A stretch of 64,000 bases of DNA from Tritrichomonas foetus (taxonomy: Eukaryota > Parabasalia > Tritrichomonadida > Tritrichomonadidae). Position numbers and translations under genes: made by a program. This document shows, one piece after another, positions 8,478 through 17,706 of the stretch. Below the pieces are notes generated by a model, which made no database searches, had not been told where the DNA came from, and was given only the letters and a program-made list of their open reading frames with translations. Within the stretch, counting starts at the first letter, position 1. The number at the start of each line of letters is the position of its first letter. The stretch is from contig MLAK01000024.1 in the NCBI GenBank assembly GCA_001839685.1, positions 71,653 through 135,652 of the forward strand. Reading direction: 5' to 3'.

Positions 8478-9689
8478 TTAGAAACCAACATTCATTTCAT
8501 CTACATCAAAAAAAAAAAAAGGTTCAAAATTATCAACAAAAAATGCATTATCATTTTGCTCCATTACCGGATTTTCAGGTGGAGTTTGAGAAAATGCATT
8601 TAGTAGCTTTTTAGTTTCATGTGAATAAATTAAATCTGAAAAATTTAATGATCTATTGCATATTGGACATACCCATCTTCTTTGATTTAATGCAATTCTC
8701 AGAAAATTTTTCAGATCGAATGTCTGTGCATGATTACAATATCTTCCTTTTCCAGGATATTTGATTTTCATTCCAGTGAATGGACATAATAAACTCAATT
8801 CACTTTCTCTGAATACTTCCTGGACTGGTGGTGCATTATATAATTCTTTAATTATCTCGTCAAGAGAACGATGACCAGCCACTCTGATTAGGAGACTGAA
8901 GCTATTCACTTCTTTTTGGCAAACAATTCGAATTTCAGAAACAGGACCAAAAGAAGTGATATCAATAATTGGGAAAAAGTAAATACCTGGTGGCTTCACG
9001 AGTTTCTTATTGACATATACTTCTAAAGTATTTGGCCATTTAGAAACATGCGGACTAACGTTTCCCATGAAAGATTGAATGATGATTCGTTGATCGCCAG
9101 AAATTAATGGCACGCTAACATTAAAATCTTGGGGAATCATTCCGAGGACCACTGGGCCACAAATTATACTACGTTCCATAAGTGGTTCAACATACCTGAT
9201 ATCATTAAGTTCAAATTTCTCTTCAGGAAATGATGGAACGACTGATGAAATAAATCTAGGAATATTTTTGCTGTTAGGTGACATGTCTGGTAGTGCATTT
9301 TGAATAATTGCCCGAATTTTAACTAAATGGTCTTCATTTTCCGGATTTAAGGCAACAATATAATTAACGTATCCTTGATATGTTGAGGGACTAAAATTTA
9401 ATTGCGTAGAAATTAATGGAATGATGTTCTGATTATCCTGGACAAGTTTGATGAGCTCTTCTTTGGTTGGAATTTGTCTGAAATATTTTCTGGTATATTC
9501 TGCTGAATTTGAATTATATGGTTTCAAAAAAGCGTTTCCTCTGTTTCTCGAATCGTTAATAGATGTTGGATTTTTTGCGCTGATGTTATATTTTCCCGTT
9601 CGTGGAAGTAAAAATGGGCGAGTTATGGCTAAGAAGAAGTTAAATGAAGTAAAAATGGGCGAGTTATGGCTGGCGCTTGAGGGCTGCAT
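8478..9689 (-). CDS. PIAS/Siz-type SUMO E3 ligase (PINIT-like plus SP-RING); N terminus disturbed
   Basis: The open frame from the ATG at 9689 codes 403 aa. The SP-RING (MIZ) finger near the C terminus is clear: LSLLCPFTGMKIKYPGKGRY, then CNHAQTFDLKNFL and RRWVCPICNRSLNF, giving the C...CxH...CxxC pattern of Siz/PIAS ligases. The preceding 200 residues (VVLGMIPQDFNVSVPLISG onward, ending KLVKPPG) fit a PINIT domain. Known role: bridges SUMO-loaded UBC9 to substrates, usually in the nucleus. The frame also stays open upstream to 9788 but has no ATG there. A 41-bp insertion (26-bp direct repeat 9605-9630 and 9646-9671) shifts the frame; without it, translation from an ATG at 9754 would run straight into this protein. 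The true start is therefore uncertain. Confidence 0.88.
   Translation of the reverse strand: MQPSSASHNSPIFTSFNFFLAITRPFLLPRTGKYNISAKNPTSINDSRNRGNAFLKPYNSNSAEYTRKYFRQIPTKEELIKLVQDNQNIIPLISTQLNFSPSTYQGYVNYIVALNPENEDHLVKIRAIIQNALPDMSPNSKNIPRFISSVVPSFPEEKFELNDIRYVEPLMERSIICGPVVLGMIPQDFNVSVPLISGDQRIIIQSFMGNVSPHVSKWPNTLEVYVNKKLVKPPGIYFFPIIDITSFGPVSEIRIVCQKEVNSFSLLIRVAGHRSLDEIIKELYNAPPVQEVFRESELSLLCPFTGMKIKYPGKGRYCNHAQTFDLKNFLRIALNQRRWVCPICNRSLNFSDLIYSHETKKLLNAFSQTPPENPVMEQNDNAFFVDNFEPFFFFDVDEMNVGF
9605..9671. repeat. 26-bp direct repeat (41-bp period) that shifts the SUMO-ligase frame
   Basis: Two identical 26-bp copies, 9605-9630 and 9646-9671, separated by 15 bp. 41 is not a multiple of three. 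On the minus strand both copies code AITRPFLL in the proper frame, the first followed by HLTSS-stop, the second by PRTGKYN and the rest of the ligase. Confidence 0.9.
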
Positions 9690-9754
9690 GATTGATGTGG
9701 ATTCGATTGGACAATTGGCGCGTCGATAAGTCGAACAGTTCGATTTTTGTTCAT
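9629..9754 (-). pseudogene. Displaced N-terminal exon-like piece of the SUMO ligase
   Basis: ATG at 9754 begins MNKNRTVRLIDAPIVQSNPH and continues to QAPAITRPFLLHLTSS-stop. The segment AITRPFLL recurs in the ligase frame after the 41-bp insertion, showing this is the original N terminus cut off by the frameshift. Protein-like codon use supports it. It may be an assembly artefact, in which case the ligase simply starts at 9754. Confidence 0.6.
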
Positions 9755-10118
9755 TATGAAGGTTGAAAAATTGATCAATTTTTCGCACCGATTTCGATTT
9801 TGTGAATCAGGAATTGTGAAAAAATTCGGTAGATTATCTTTCAATTATGACATCAGGTTATTGAAATATATTGAATAGATTTAGGATCTTCTGTTGAAGG
9901 TGGTGAGTCTTCATTGAAAACGATTATCATTTGAATTGGAATTTCGAAATTAGCGGAATCTTTGGTGAGTCCGTCCAATTAATATCTCAATTATGACAGT
10001 AATTCAATGCATCTTTTTTTTTTTCTTTCATATTCAAAATGAAAAATGTATTTCACCATAAATTGACGGCTTTGTTTATATAAATGGTTAATTTGAAAAG
10101 GAATTTCCGACTCCAAAA

Positions 10119-13076
10119 ATGGCTGGAAACGAGGATGCTGATATACTTCCTGAGGATCCTTATGTTTTAAACGAACAATGGATTACTAAGCCTATCAATG
10201 AGCTAGCCAAAGATGGAGATCCATCAAAAATATTTTCTGTGAATGATCATTATTGGCGTTTAATTGTTTTTCCAGAAGGATATAACACAAAAAACTATTT
10301 GTCAATAATGCTGCTAGCTTGTAAAATTACAAATCCAAGAAAAATTAAATTTACTATCAAAACTTTCGGCGGTGAGAAAATTGCTGAAGAATCAACTGAA
10401 TTCACTTTTTCAAAGTTTGTTAAAAATAGAGGATTCTTCAATTTTATTCCACTTTCCGAAATTAACAAATTTACAGATCAAGACAACAAATTAAATATTC
10501 AGTTAATTATTGAATTTTCGCCTGAAAATTCAAATATGGGTGGATCATTTCGTAAAACAACAGGTTTTGTTGGTTTGAAAAATAATTCATCAACTTTTTA
10601 TTTGAATTCATTAGTTCAAATTCTTTTTCATATCAATTCATTTTGTTATGATTTAATGTGTAGTAAACCTTCACCAAGTGATTCAAAGATTTTCAATGAA
10701 TTAAGAAATTTATTTATTATTCTGACAATGTCGCCTGTTGCACCTTCAACAAAGAATTTACTTTCGGCAATAGAATGGACAAATCCAAATGACTGGGTAC
10801 AAAACAGTCCATTAAAATTTATTGATTTAATCATGCAAAACATTGGGAAACTCTCAAAGCTATTCAAAGGAAAAATGGCTGAAAAATTGAAAAAAAAAAA
10901 AATCAAAACCGAAAATTTCTATTCAATTCCTGTAAGTGTAAAACAAACAAACACACTTCAAAACTTTTTGTTTTACTTCACACATGATTCAAATAATGAA
11001 CAATCACAAACAGAATCTGTTTCTCATAAATTTATAAATCTTCCATCAGTTTTATTTTTCCAACTTGATAGATTTGAAATGATTAATGGAAGTTATGTGA
11101 AAATTAAAGACAGATTAACTTTTCCTGCTGAACTAGATATGTCACCATTCGTTAATGAAAAGGTTCCTAATGTTTCCTATAAATATGAATTATTTGCAGT
11201 TTTGGGTCATCAAGGTGAACAATTTAATGGTCACTTTTATTCATTTTGTCGAACAAATAAAGGAAAACAATGGCTGAAATTTGATGATAATTTTGTAATG
11301 CCATCAAATGAAAGAATGGTCATTGATGGTCATTTTGGCTCCCTTCAACAAAATACTTCTGCATATTTCCTTGCATATATTCGCAATGATCAAATCAATT
11401 TAATAATGGACCAAATAAACACACAATTATTACCTGATCATGCAGTTAATTATTACAACACCTGGCGTGAGCTACATCATAAATCGCCACCTAACGTAGA
11501 TGTTCAGTTGTTTACTATCACTGATTATATAAATAAAATTCAAGCTGATGCCACGCTTGATAATCATACACAAGCAACAAATTGTATTCAAAAAGTTCCA
11601 GAACATCATCAATTTAAGGACATGTTATATGATATTCGAAAAAGTGTTAATTTACCAAAAATTACTCTCTGGCAACTCGATAATGAAACTTCAATTCCTA
11701 TAAAAAGACTCCCTCTAGAAACACCTGTATCGAAAGCAACTCGAGTATTTGTGAGTCCAGAGTTCAAAGGTTCGATTCCCATCCTTGTCGGGTTTTTCGA
11801 TCCAAATAATTCAAACAAACCTTTACAAATTGTCACTTTTTTGGGATTCGAAAAAACTACAACACCTGCTGTGGCATACCAAAGGGTACGCTCAGAAATG
11901 AATATACCCTTTGATATTAAAATCCTTTGTTTTATTTACTGCAATGGAAAAACACGAAGAATTCCAATCAACAAGCCAATCACAGACTCTCATGGAATTC
12001 TGATTTTCCAATTCGAGAAAATGCCCATTTTTCAGGAAATTCACACTCATCCAAAAAGCATTGCTATTCTCCCTGAATTCAAAAATCAGATTTCTTTTTC
12101 TCAATTTTTGGATTTTATTCAAAATTCTGGAAAAATAACCATAGCTTCTGTAGATGACTATCATAAAACTCATGCTATTATGAATGATTTATCAACAAAT
12201 GACAACAATTTTAATGGTAATGAAAATAGAAGTTGTTTTGAATTAGAAATTTCAATGAAATCGAATTTGAGAGATTTGTTAAGATGTGTTCGAATTTTAT
12301 TGAGTATGTCTGAAAATGATTCTTTAGTTTTATTTAATAAGGAAAATAATAAACCCAATTATAAGCCATTAAATGTTTATGATTCAGGTACAATTTCCCA
12401 ATTTCTTGTTGGTAATTTTGTTTTCTATAAAATCATTCCTGGAATTTCGCAAGAGGATATTAGAAATTGTACGCTTTTTGAATGCACTCTTAATAATTCG
12501 AATTTACTTCTTCTTGAAAAGTCTTTGCTTGTAATGCCTTTGAAATTCACTGCTGATGATGTTTTAACTAAAATTCGGAAATCATCTAGTTTGTTTGATG
12601 ATTCTCAAAGTTTAAGGATTGTCCAATTAAATGGATCACGGATTATTCGAATTCTTGAAGGAAAAAGCCAACTTCAATCATCAAGTAATCTAAAATATCG
12701 AATAGAAGCTATTCCAAAAGACCAAACTGGAATTCCAAATGAAAAATTGTTACGTGTCTCTTTTTCGAAAGATGAAGATTCGCCGCAATTAAGATGTTTC
12801 GGAACTCCTTTCTTCCTACGTGTGAATGAAGGTGAAGCATTTGGTGTAACAAAAAGCAGAATTTGTAAATTTACTGGATTTGATTTAGAAAAAGCGAAAT
12901 TTTTATTTATGAATGATCCTTCTTCTTCTGTTAACTCTTCTATTCTGACTGATACAAAAATGTTGTCAAAATTGATTTCTGGGAAAAGTTCTATGTTATT
13001 TATTATTCCGGATGATGAATTAGATTTTGGACCAACAATGGAAAACGAAGATACACCTAGTCGTATCTATATATAA
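10119..13076 (+). CDS. USP7-like ubiquitin hydrolase homologue with catalytic Cys replaced (pseudo-deubiquitinase)
   Basis: 985 aa. Order as in USP7/HAUSP: MATH/TRAF-like domain (about 40-135, HYWRLIVFPEG start), USP fold (about 147-415), then UBL-like C-terminal half. The Cys box reads GLKNNSSTFYLNSLVQILF; the nucleophile position (Cys in GLKNxGxTCYMNS) is Phe160, codon TTT at 10596-10598, one base from TGT. The His box is kept: GHFYSFCR with His372, and WLKFDD with Asp389. The QxxDVQEL helix is also altered (QNSPLKFIDLIM). Normal USP7 removes ubiquitin from substrates in the nucleus; this copy should still bind substrate or ubiquitin but not cleave. It may act as a scaffold or competitor. 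Stop codon lies in TAAA, in line with trichomonad 3' ends. Confidence 0.93.
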   Translation: MAGNEDADILPEDPYVLNEQWITKPINELAKDGDPSKIFSVNDHYWRLIVFPEGYNTKNYLSIMLLACKITNPRKIKFTIKTFGGEKIAEESTEFTFSKFVKNRGFFNFIPLSEINKFTDQDNKLNIQLIIEFSPENSNMGGSFRKTTGFVGLKNNSSTFYLNSLVQILFHINSFCYDLMCSKPSPSDSKIFNELRNLFIILTMSPVAPSTKNLLSAIEWTNPNDWVQNSPLKFIDLIMQNIGKLSKLFKGKMAEKLKKKKIKTENFYSIPVSVKQTNTLQNFLFYFTHDSNNEQSQTESVSHKFINLPSVLFFQLDRFEMINGSYVKIKDRLTFPAELDMSPFVNEKVPNVSYKYELFAVLGHQGEQFNGHFYSFCRTNKGKQWLKFDDNFVMPSNERMVIDGHFGSLQQNTSAYFLAYIRNDQINLIMDQINTQLLPDHAVNYYNTWRELHHKSPPNVDVQLFTITDYINKIQADATLDNHTQATNCIQKVPEHHQFKDMLYDIRKSVNLPKITLWQLDNETSIPIKRLPLETPVSKATRVFVSPEFKGSIPILVGFFDPNNSNKPLQIVTFLGFEKTTTPAVAYQRVRSEMNIPFDIKILCFIYCNGKTRRIPINKPITDSHGILIFQFEKMPIFQEIHTHPKSIAILPEFKNQISFSQFLDFIQNSGKITIASVDDYHKTHAIMNDLSTNDNNFNGNENRSCFELEISMKSNLRDLLRCVRILLSMSENDSLVLFNKENNKPNYKPLNVYDSGTISQFLVGNFVFYKIIPGISQEDIRNCTLFECTLNNSNLLLLEKSLLVMPLKFTADDVLTKIRKSSSLFDDSQSLRIVQLNGSRIIRILEGKSQLQSSSNLKYRIEAIPKDQTGIPNEKLLRVSFSKDEDSPQLRCFGTPFFLRVNEGEAFGVTKSRICKFTGFDLEKAKFLFMNDPSSSVNSSILTDTKMLSKLISGKSSMLFIIPDDELDFGPTMENEDTPSRIYI

Positions 13077-13438
13077 ATTGTTTTAATAAAAATTGATATC
13101 GTATATTATTTTTTATTTTTTATTTTTTGAAAAATTAAGATTCTGAACGATTTTTATATCGCTTTATGATTATTGCTATCAGTTTCTGAATTTTGAATTA
13201 AAGTTTGCTTACTTTATACATGACTTTTAAAAGTCTTGACATAAAATATTATTAGGAATTTATGGGAATGGCTATTGAAAATCTCTGCGAAACAATTAGA
13301 AGCTAAATAAATATATTTTGAGACAAACCAATAATGGTATTACCATTCCTAAAAAAAAAAAAAAAAAAAAAAAATAATGCAGAAATATGATAGAGCTCTA
13401 TAATTTAAATTTACTTAAAACAAACAATTTTATGCATT
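13077..13438. other. Intergenic between convergent genes, with a 24-nt A run
   Basis: The 3' flanks of the USP7-like and NEK genes. Holds a palindrome AATGGTATTACCATT (about 13332-13346) followed closely by 24 A residues at 13351-13374. No gene. Confidence 0.5.
13351..13374 (+). repeat. Homopolymer A tract (24 nt)
   Basis: Uninterrupted A run directly after the palindrome. No gene body with retroposed features precedes it. Confidence 0.9.
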
Positions 13439-15685
13439 TTATAGTATTTTTGCGCATATAAATTCACTCTCATCTTCGCATATCATCAATTTTCGGAATA
13501 AAATAATTAAGTATTCATTTCCTGGACCACCAATATAATCAAGTACATCTCTTTCGTCAATAATTTCTTCTTTCAAATCATTGTAAGCTTTTATCATCTT
13601 TCCTTTTCCTACAGTTTTTTCTAAGAAATCACGAATCTCTTTCGCAGTTTGTCTTTTCTTTTCATTATTACCTCTCATTGGTTTGGCTCCTCTTGTTGAA
13701 CTTACTACTGAAGGATCCATTGATTTACGGAATTGTCCTTTTTGCGGGGATTTATCAATTTTTACAACTTTCATTAATTCATCATCTTCGTGAGTGATGT
13801 TGCAGGTTGATTGTTTACTTGGCTGACTTAATGGCTTGATCATAAGACAATTGGAAATTTGACTTTTACCAATTGTTTTAGATGCAAGTGAAATATTCGC
13901 TCTTGCAGAGTGTGGTGGACTTCCTCGTCTTGGTGGAATAATTTGTGATTTACGAACATTTGAATTTGCAGTTAGAGGTGCTCTAGTATTATTTGAATCA
14001 TTTGTATTTGTATTGGTATTCATATGAGTATCAATTCGAATATCACTTTGATCTACAAATTTAACATTGCTTCTATGATCAAACCTTCCGACACTTTTAG
14101 TCACATTTTTCATTTCATTTTTATTCTCGATTCTAAGATTACTATTCTTTTCATTTCTTGGACTATTTTTATCCATTGTTGGGCTATTTTTAGAATCAAA
14201 TTTCACTGCATTTTTCTGTTCATGTTTAGCATCATTTTTATTGTCAATTCGAACATCATTTTTTACTGAGCTTTTAATTTCATTTGTAGGAATACTTTTA
14301 TTTACATTTTTAGTATCATTTTTATTTTCAATTTTAGGATTAGCTTTATTCACAGTTTTATTTTCTGCTTTAATATTTTTAAAATCAGTTTTATTTTCTG
14401 ATTTTCTCAAATTAGATGGAGTATTTGGTTTGGTTTCATTTTTTGTATTTAGTTTCGTTGAATCACTTTTATTTGCAGTCTTTGTTTCATTTTTAGGATA
14501 AATTTTATTCGCAGTTTTATTCATAGTTTTTTTACCAGTTTGAGTTTCATTTTTATTTGATTCTTTTTTACTTGCATCATTTTGAATCGAATTATTTTTG
14601 CTTGAATCTTTTTTATTTGGAAGAAGTGTATTTGTTGATTTTGTAAAACCTGCCTTTGGTGTTGATTTTGATGTTTCTGTAGGTTTATGTTTCGTTTGTG
14701 TCTTCGTTTTAGTTTGTGTTTCTTGAGCGAAATTTAAGCCCAGAACATGAGAAGGTTGTGCAACTTTGACTTTTGGAATAACATCATTACTTTTTGGCTT
14801 AAACATATTCAAAGTCAATATTTGTGAAAGTGTTGGTCTATCATCCGGATTTTTCTGAAGCATAGAATCAATCAAATTCGACAGTTGCTTACTATACATT
14901 TTTGGAATTGGCTGCTGCTTCTGCATCATAATTTTAATGACTACATTTCCCATATTATTTCCGCCAAAAGCTGGCGAGAAAGTACACATTTCATAAAACA
15001 CACAGCCAAGTGACCAGACATCTGTTTTTGCATTATAAGGCTCGCCGTTGCAAATTTCAGGCGATAAATAAAAAGGTGAGCCAACCATTGTTCTTGCAAA
15101 GTCATTTGTGTTCTCCAGGATTTTGGCAATACCAAAATCACCCAGTTTTATATGATGGGCAGCATCGAGAAAAACATTCTGTGATTTAATATCTCGATGA
15201 AGAATATTCAATGAGTGGACGTAATTTAAAGCCGAGCAAAGTTCGAAAATCCAAGAAATGATTTGTTTTTCAGGCAAATGCTTGCCATTCTGCTTTCTGA
15301 GATATCCCTGCAAATCACCACCTTCTGCGTATTCCATGACGATATACAATTTCCCCTCTTCTGTAAATGAATCGACGAATCCTACGATACTTGGATGTTT
15401 GATTTTTTGAAGAATTTTGGCTTCATTTAAAGATGCTTGTCTGATGTCTGGCGGCTGGGCTGTAATATTGATTTCCTTAACGATTACATCCATGTGAGTC
15501 TTTTTGTCATTACATAAAATCGCTCGACCAAAAGATCCGACTCCAACAATGCGTTTTACTTCGAAGCGATCCATAAATAAACGAATATCATTTAAAAAGT
15601 GGAACTTTTTCATGCTTGTATGATCGTTTTCTCTTTCAAAATTTAATGACATAAAATTGTCAGAAAATATCATTTCACATGTCAT
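13439..15685 (-). CDS. NEK (NIMA-related) Ser/Thr protein kinase with Asn/Lys-rich tail
   Basis: 748 aa. Kinase domain about 39-300: glycine loop GVGSFG (48-53), Lys70, HRDIKSQN (163-170), DFG (183-185), VGSPFYLSPEI activation end and WSLGCVFYEMC, all typical of NEKs. Residues about 320-560 form a degenerate, Asn/Lys/Thr-rich region with recurring NKND, ENK, KNETK units, probably disordered. The C-terminal 90 residues (REIRDFLEKTVGKGKMIKAY, DERDVLDYIGGPGNEYL) look folded and resemble the tail of NEK1/NEK5-type kinases. NEKs act in the cell cycle, basal bodies and flagella; trichomonads have many. The first ATG may be too early: MDRFEVKRI at residue 39 is the usual NEK start. Head-to-head with the gene at 15736, only 50 bp apart. 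Confidence 0.94.
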   Translation of the reverse strand: MTCEMIFSDNFMSLNFERENDHTSMKKFHFLNDIRLFMDRFEVKRIVGVGSFGRAILCNDKKTHMDVIVKEINITAQPPDIRQASLNEAKILQKIKHPSIVGFVDSFTEEGKLYIVMEYAEGGDLQGYLRKQNGKHLPEKQIISWIFELCSALNYVHSLNILHRDIKSQNVFLDAAHHIKLGDFGIAKILENTNDFARTMVGSPFYLSPEICNGEPYNAKTDVWSLGCVFYEMCTFSPAFGGNNMGNVVIKIMMQKQQPIPKMYSKQLSNLIDSMLQKNPDDRPTLSQILTLNMFKPKSNDVIPKVKVAQPSHVLGLNFAQETQTKTKTQTKHKPTETSKSTPKAGFTKSTNTLLPNKKDSSKNNSIQNDASKKESNKNETQTGKKTMNKTANKIYPKNETKTANKSDSTKLNTKNETKPNTPSNLRKSENKTDFKNIKAENKTVNKANPKIENKNDTKNVNKSIPTNEIKSSVKNDVRIDNKNDAKHEQKNAVKFDSKNSPTMDKNSPRNEKNSNLRIENKNEMKNVTKSVGRFDHRSNVKFVDQSDIRIDTHMNTNTNTNDSNNTRAPLTANSNVRKSQIIPPRRGSPPHSARANISLASKTIGKSQISNCLMIKPLSQPSKQSTCNITHEDDELMKVVKIDKSPQKGQFRKSMDPSVVSSTRGAKPMRGNNEKKRQTAKEIRDFLEKTVGKGKMIKAYNDLKEEIIDERDVLDYIGGPGNEYLIILFRKLMICEDESEFICAKIL

Positions 15686-15735
15686 TTACTTTCTTGACAG
15701 GAAAATAAAAGTTTGTTTTGATAAAAGTTTGAGAA

Positions 15736-17274
15736 ATGGTTGAAGTTTCAAATGAAGAAGCTAGAATACTGGGGGAACATATACCAATCATTTTAAATAA
15801 TTTTAAAGATGCTTACAAAAAAATCCAACCTCAAGATTTAAAAAATGAATGGGAAACTTGGAGTGACCCAAAATCACCTGAACCTTTAAAAAATTTAAAG
15901 ATATTTGAAAGATGTAAATATAAAATTTACGTCGACCAATTTTTTAAAGAAATTGATGAACGAATGAGGAACGCAAAAACAAAATCAATAATTCGAATAT
16001 TCATTCCATTATTTAAAGAACACATTTATCCAATATTTGAAGACCCACCTGAAGAAATGATGAAAGATGAAATCAGTGATATTCACCAAAGATGTTTAGC
16101 AATGATGAATGGATTATGCATTTTATCACTCATTTCTTCTGTCAAAGAAACATCACTTCTGGAAATTTATAATAAAACAAAGATTTTTGTAAAAAAATAT
16201 TCAGAAATTTGCGATACATTTTGTAAAAAAGAAGAATTAGAAAAGCAAAAAGAATTAAAGAAACAAAAAGAATNAGAAAAGCAAAAAGAATTAAAGAAAC
16301 AAAAAGAATTAGAAAAGCAAAAAGAATTAGAGAAACAAAAAGAATTAGAAAAGCAAAAAGAATTAGGGAAGCAAAACAAATTGGAAAAACACCAAAAAGA
16401 AATATCTAAAGAGACAAATCATACAAGTACAAAAACAACTTCTGGTTTTCAAAATTCAACTTCTACAAAAGCAGCTTCCAATTCTACATCTAAATCTACT
16501 TCAAAAACTACTTATCAGAATACAACCAAATCACAATCTTCAAATACACCCAAACTCACTATAAATCATTCCCCTTCTTCTTCAAGAACTCCAGCCCCAT
16601 CATCAAGTTATCCTTCATCAAATAAACCTTCAACCCTTGAATCATCTTCAAAAATTACTGGAAATCCTTCATCATCAAAATCAACAACAATAAAATCTTC
16701 CCATCCATCCAAAAATCCTTCTGAATCTTCAACGAGATCAACAACTGCTAAAACTTCATTAAATAAATCAGAAACGATCAAATCAAATCCATCTACTACT
16801 TCATCATCAAATAAAACAACTCTATCAAAGTCAACATCAGAATCAAATACAAAGTCAACAAAGAAAAACCAGGGAAGCTCATTGTTTGAACGGTCTTTAA
16901 AAGATAGTTCAGGAACACCTTTATCTTCTTCACGTCAGAGGGACAAAAGTGACGCTTCTGAATCAAAAATAAAGAAAGCACCACCGATTCTATCAGATTC
17001 AGATGATGATAAATGCTTTTTAAACAATCCTCTTTATAAAGAAGCTGCGAAAATTAAAGACAAATTAAAGAAACCTGCAACGCAGAATAATTTATTTACA
17101 CAAATTGAATCATTGGCAAAAAAAATTCGATTACATATTAACAACTCAGATATTCAAACATTAAATAAAATAGTTGATGATATTAAAGATCTTTTAGACA
17201 AACCTCAAAAGGTCACAAATCAAAATAAATTGATAAAACTCATCGATGAATTATGCACATTAATTAAAAAATAA
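15736..17274 (+). CDS. Unrecognised protein with (KQKELE)n helix and Ser/Thr/Lys-rich linker
   Basis: 512 aa. Residues 1-165 are helical-looking and of unknown family (MVEVSNEEARILGEHIPIIL start). Residues about 169-222 are nine hexapeptide units of the KQKELE/KQKELK type, expected to form a long charged alpha-helix or coiled coil. Residues about 225-420 are extremely Ser/Thr/Lys/Pro-rich and disordered. The last 90 residues (NPLYKEAAKIKDKLKKPATQ to the end) again look helical. One base is ambiguous (N at 16274), leaving one codon unknown; if it were A or G this would be a stop, but the repeat pattern says Leu. No function is assigned. It shares a 50-bp bidirectional intergenic region with the NEK kinase. 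Confidence 0.8.
   Translation: MVEVSNEEARILGEHIPIILNNFKDAYKKIQPQDLKNEWETWSDPKSPEPLKNLKIFERCKYKIYVDQFFKEIDERMRNAKTKSIIRIFIPLFKEHIYPIFEDPPEEMMKDEISDIHQRCLAMMNGLCILSLISSVKETSLLEIYNKTKIFVKKYSEICDTFCKKEELEKQKELKKQKEXEKQKELKKQKELEKQKELEKQKELEKQKELGKQNKLEKHQKEISKETNHTSTKTTSGFQNSTSTKAASNSTSKSTSKTTYQNTTKSQSSNTPKLTINHSPSSSRTPAPSSSYPSSNKPSTLESSSKITGNPSSSKSTTIKSSHPSKNPSESSTRSTTAKTSLNKSETIKSNPSTTSSSNKTTLSKSTSESNTKSTKKNQGSSLFERSLKDSSGTPLSSSRQRDKSDASESKIKKAPPILSDSDDDKCFLNNPLYKEAAKIKDKLKKPATQNNLFTQIESLAKKIRLHINNSDIQTLNKIVDDIKDLLDKPQKVTNQNKLIKLIDELCTLIKK
16240..16401 (+). repeat. 18-bp coding tandem repeat, about nine units
   Basis: Nine imperfect units coding EKQKEL/KKQKEL; the last two units have drifted (GKQNKL, EKHQKE). 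Confidence 0.85.
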
Positions 17275-17341
17275 TCTTCTTGTTCAATAAATTGTTTGAT
17301 ACGAGAGAAATAATGACTAACAAATTGAACTCATAAATAAC

Positions 17342-17455
17342 AACAGAACAAATAAATAGCAACAGAACAAATAAATAGCAACAGAACAAATAAATAGCAA
17401 CAGAACAAATAAATAGCAACAGAACAAATAAATAGCAACAGAACAAATAGATAGC
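17342..17455. repeat. 19-bp minisatellite, six copies
   Basis: Six head-to-tail units of AACAGAACAAATAAATAGC, the last with one A-to-G change. It lies behind the coiled-coil gene. It leaves all three minus frames open with a Cys/Tyr/Leu-rich repeat, which is not a gene. Confidence 0.95.
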
Positions 17456-17706
17456 AAATAAACAAGAAAAGTGCAAAAGGTGATCCAAATTCGCAAAAAA
17501 TGAAATATAAAGGATATAATCCATGGATCATCTGATATTGTTGTAATATGTTTAAAGAAAAGAAGAGAGAGAGAGAGAGAATAAAAAATTCCAAAAATAA
17601 ATATCATTACATTGCTCATTATTATTATCATTTTAGTTATAATTTCAATAATTTTTTTTGTATTTTTTTTCGTTTCCAAATATTATTCTAAAAAAAAAAT
17701 AAAATT
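17456..17706. other. Intergenic with (GA)n run
   Basis: AT-rich, with a GA dinucleotide run at about 17562-17580. The 3' flanks of two convergent genes. No gene. Confidence 0.5.

Noticed and set aside
11755..11800. tRNA T-loop-like GGTTCGATTCCC
   Set aside because: It lies inside the USP7-like coding frame and has no matching acceptor, D or anticodon arms.
13320..13375. Poly-A tract as a sign of a retroposed gene
   Set aside because: The sequence before it is non-coding and no target duplication is seen around it.
17264..17679. Three overlapping minus frames with YLFCCYLFVLLLF repeats
   Set aside because: They arise from the 19-bp minisatellite, which is open in all three frames, and carry no gene features.
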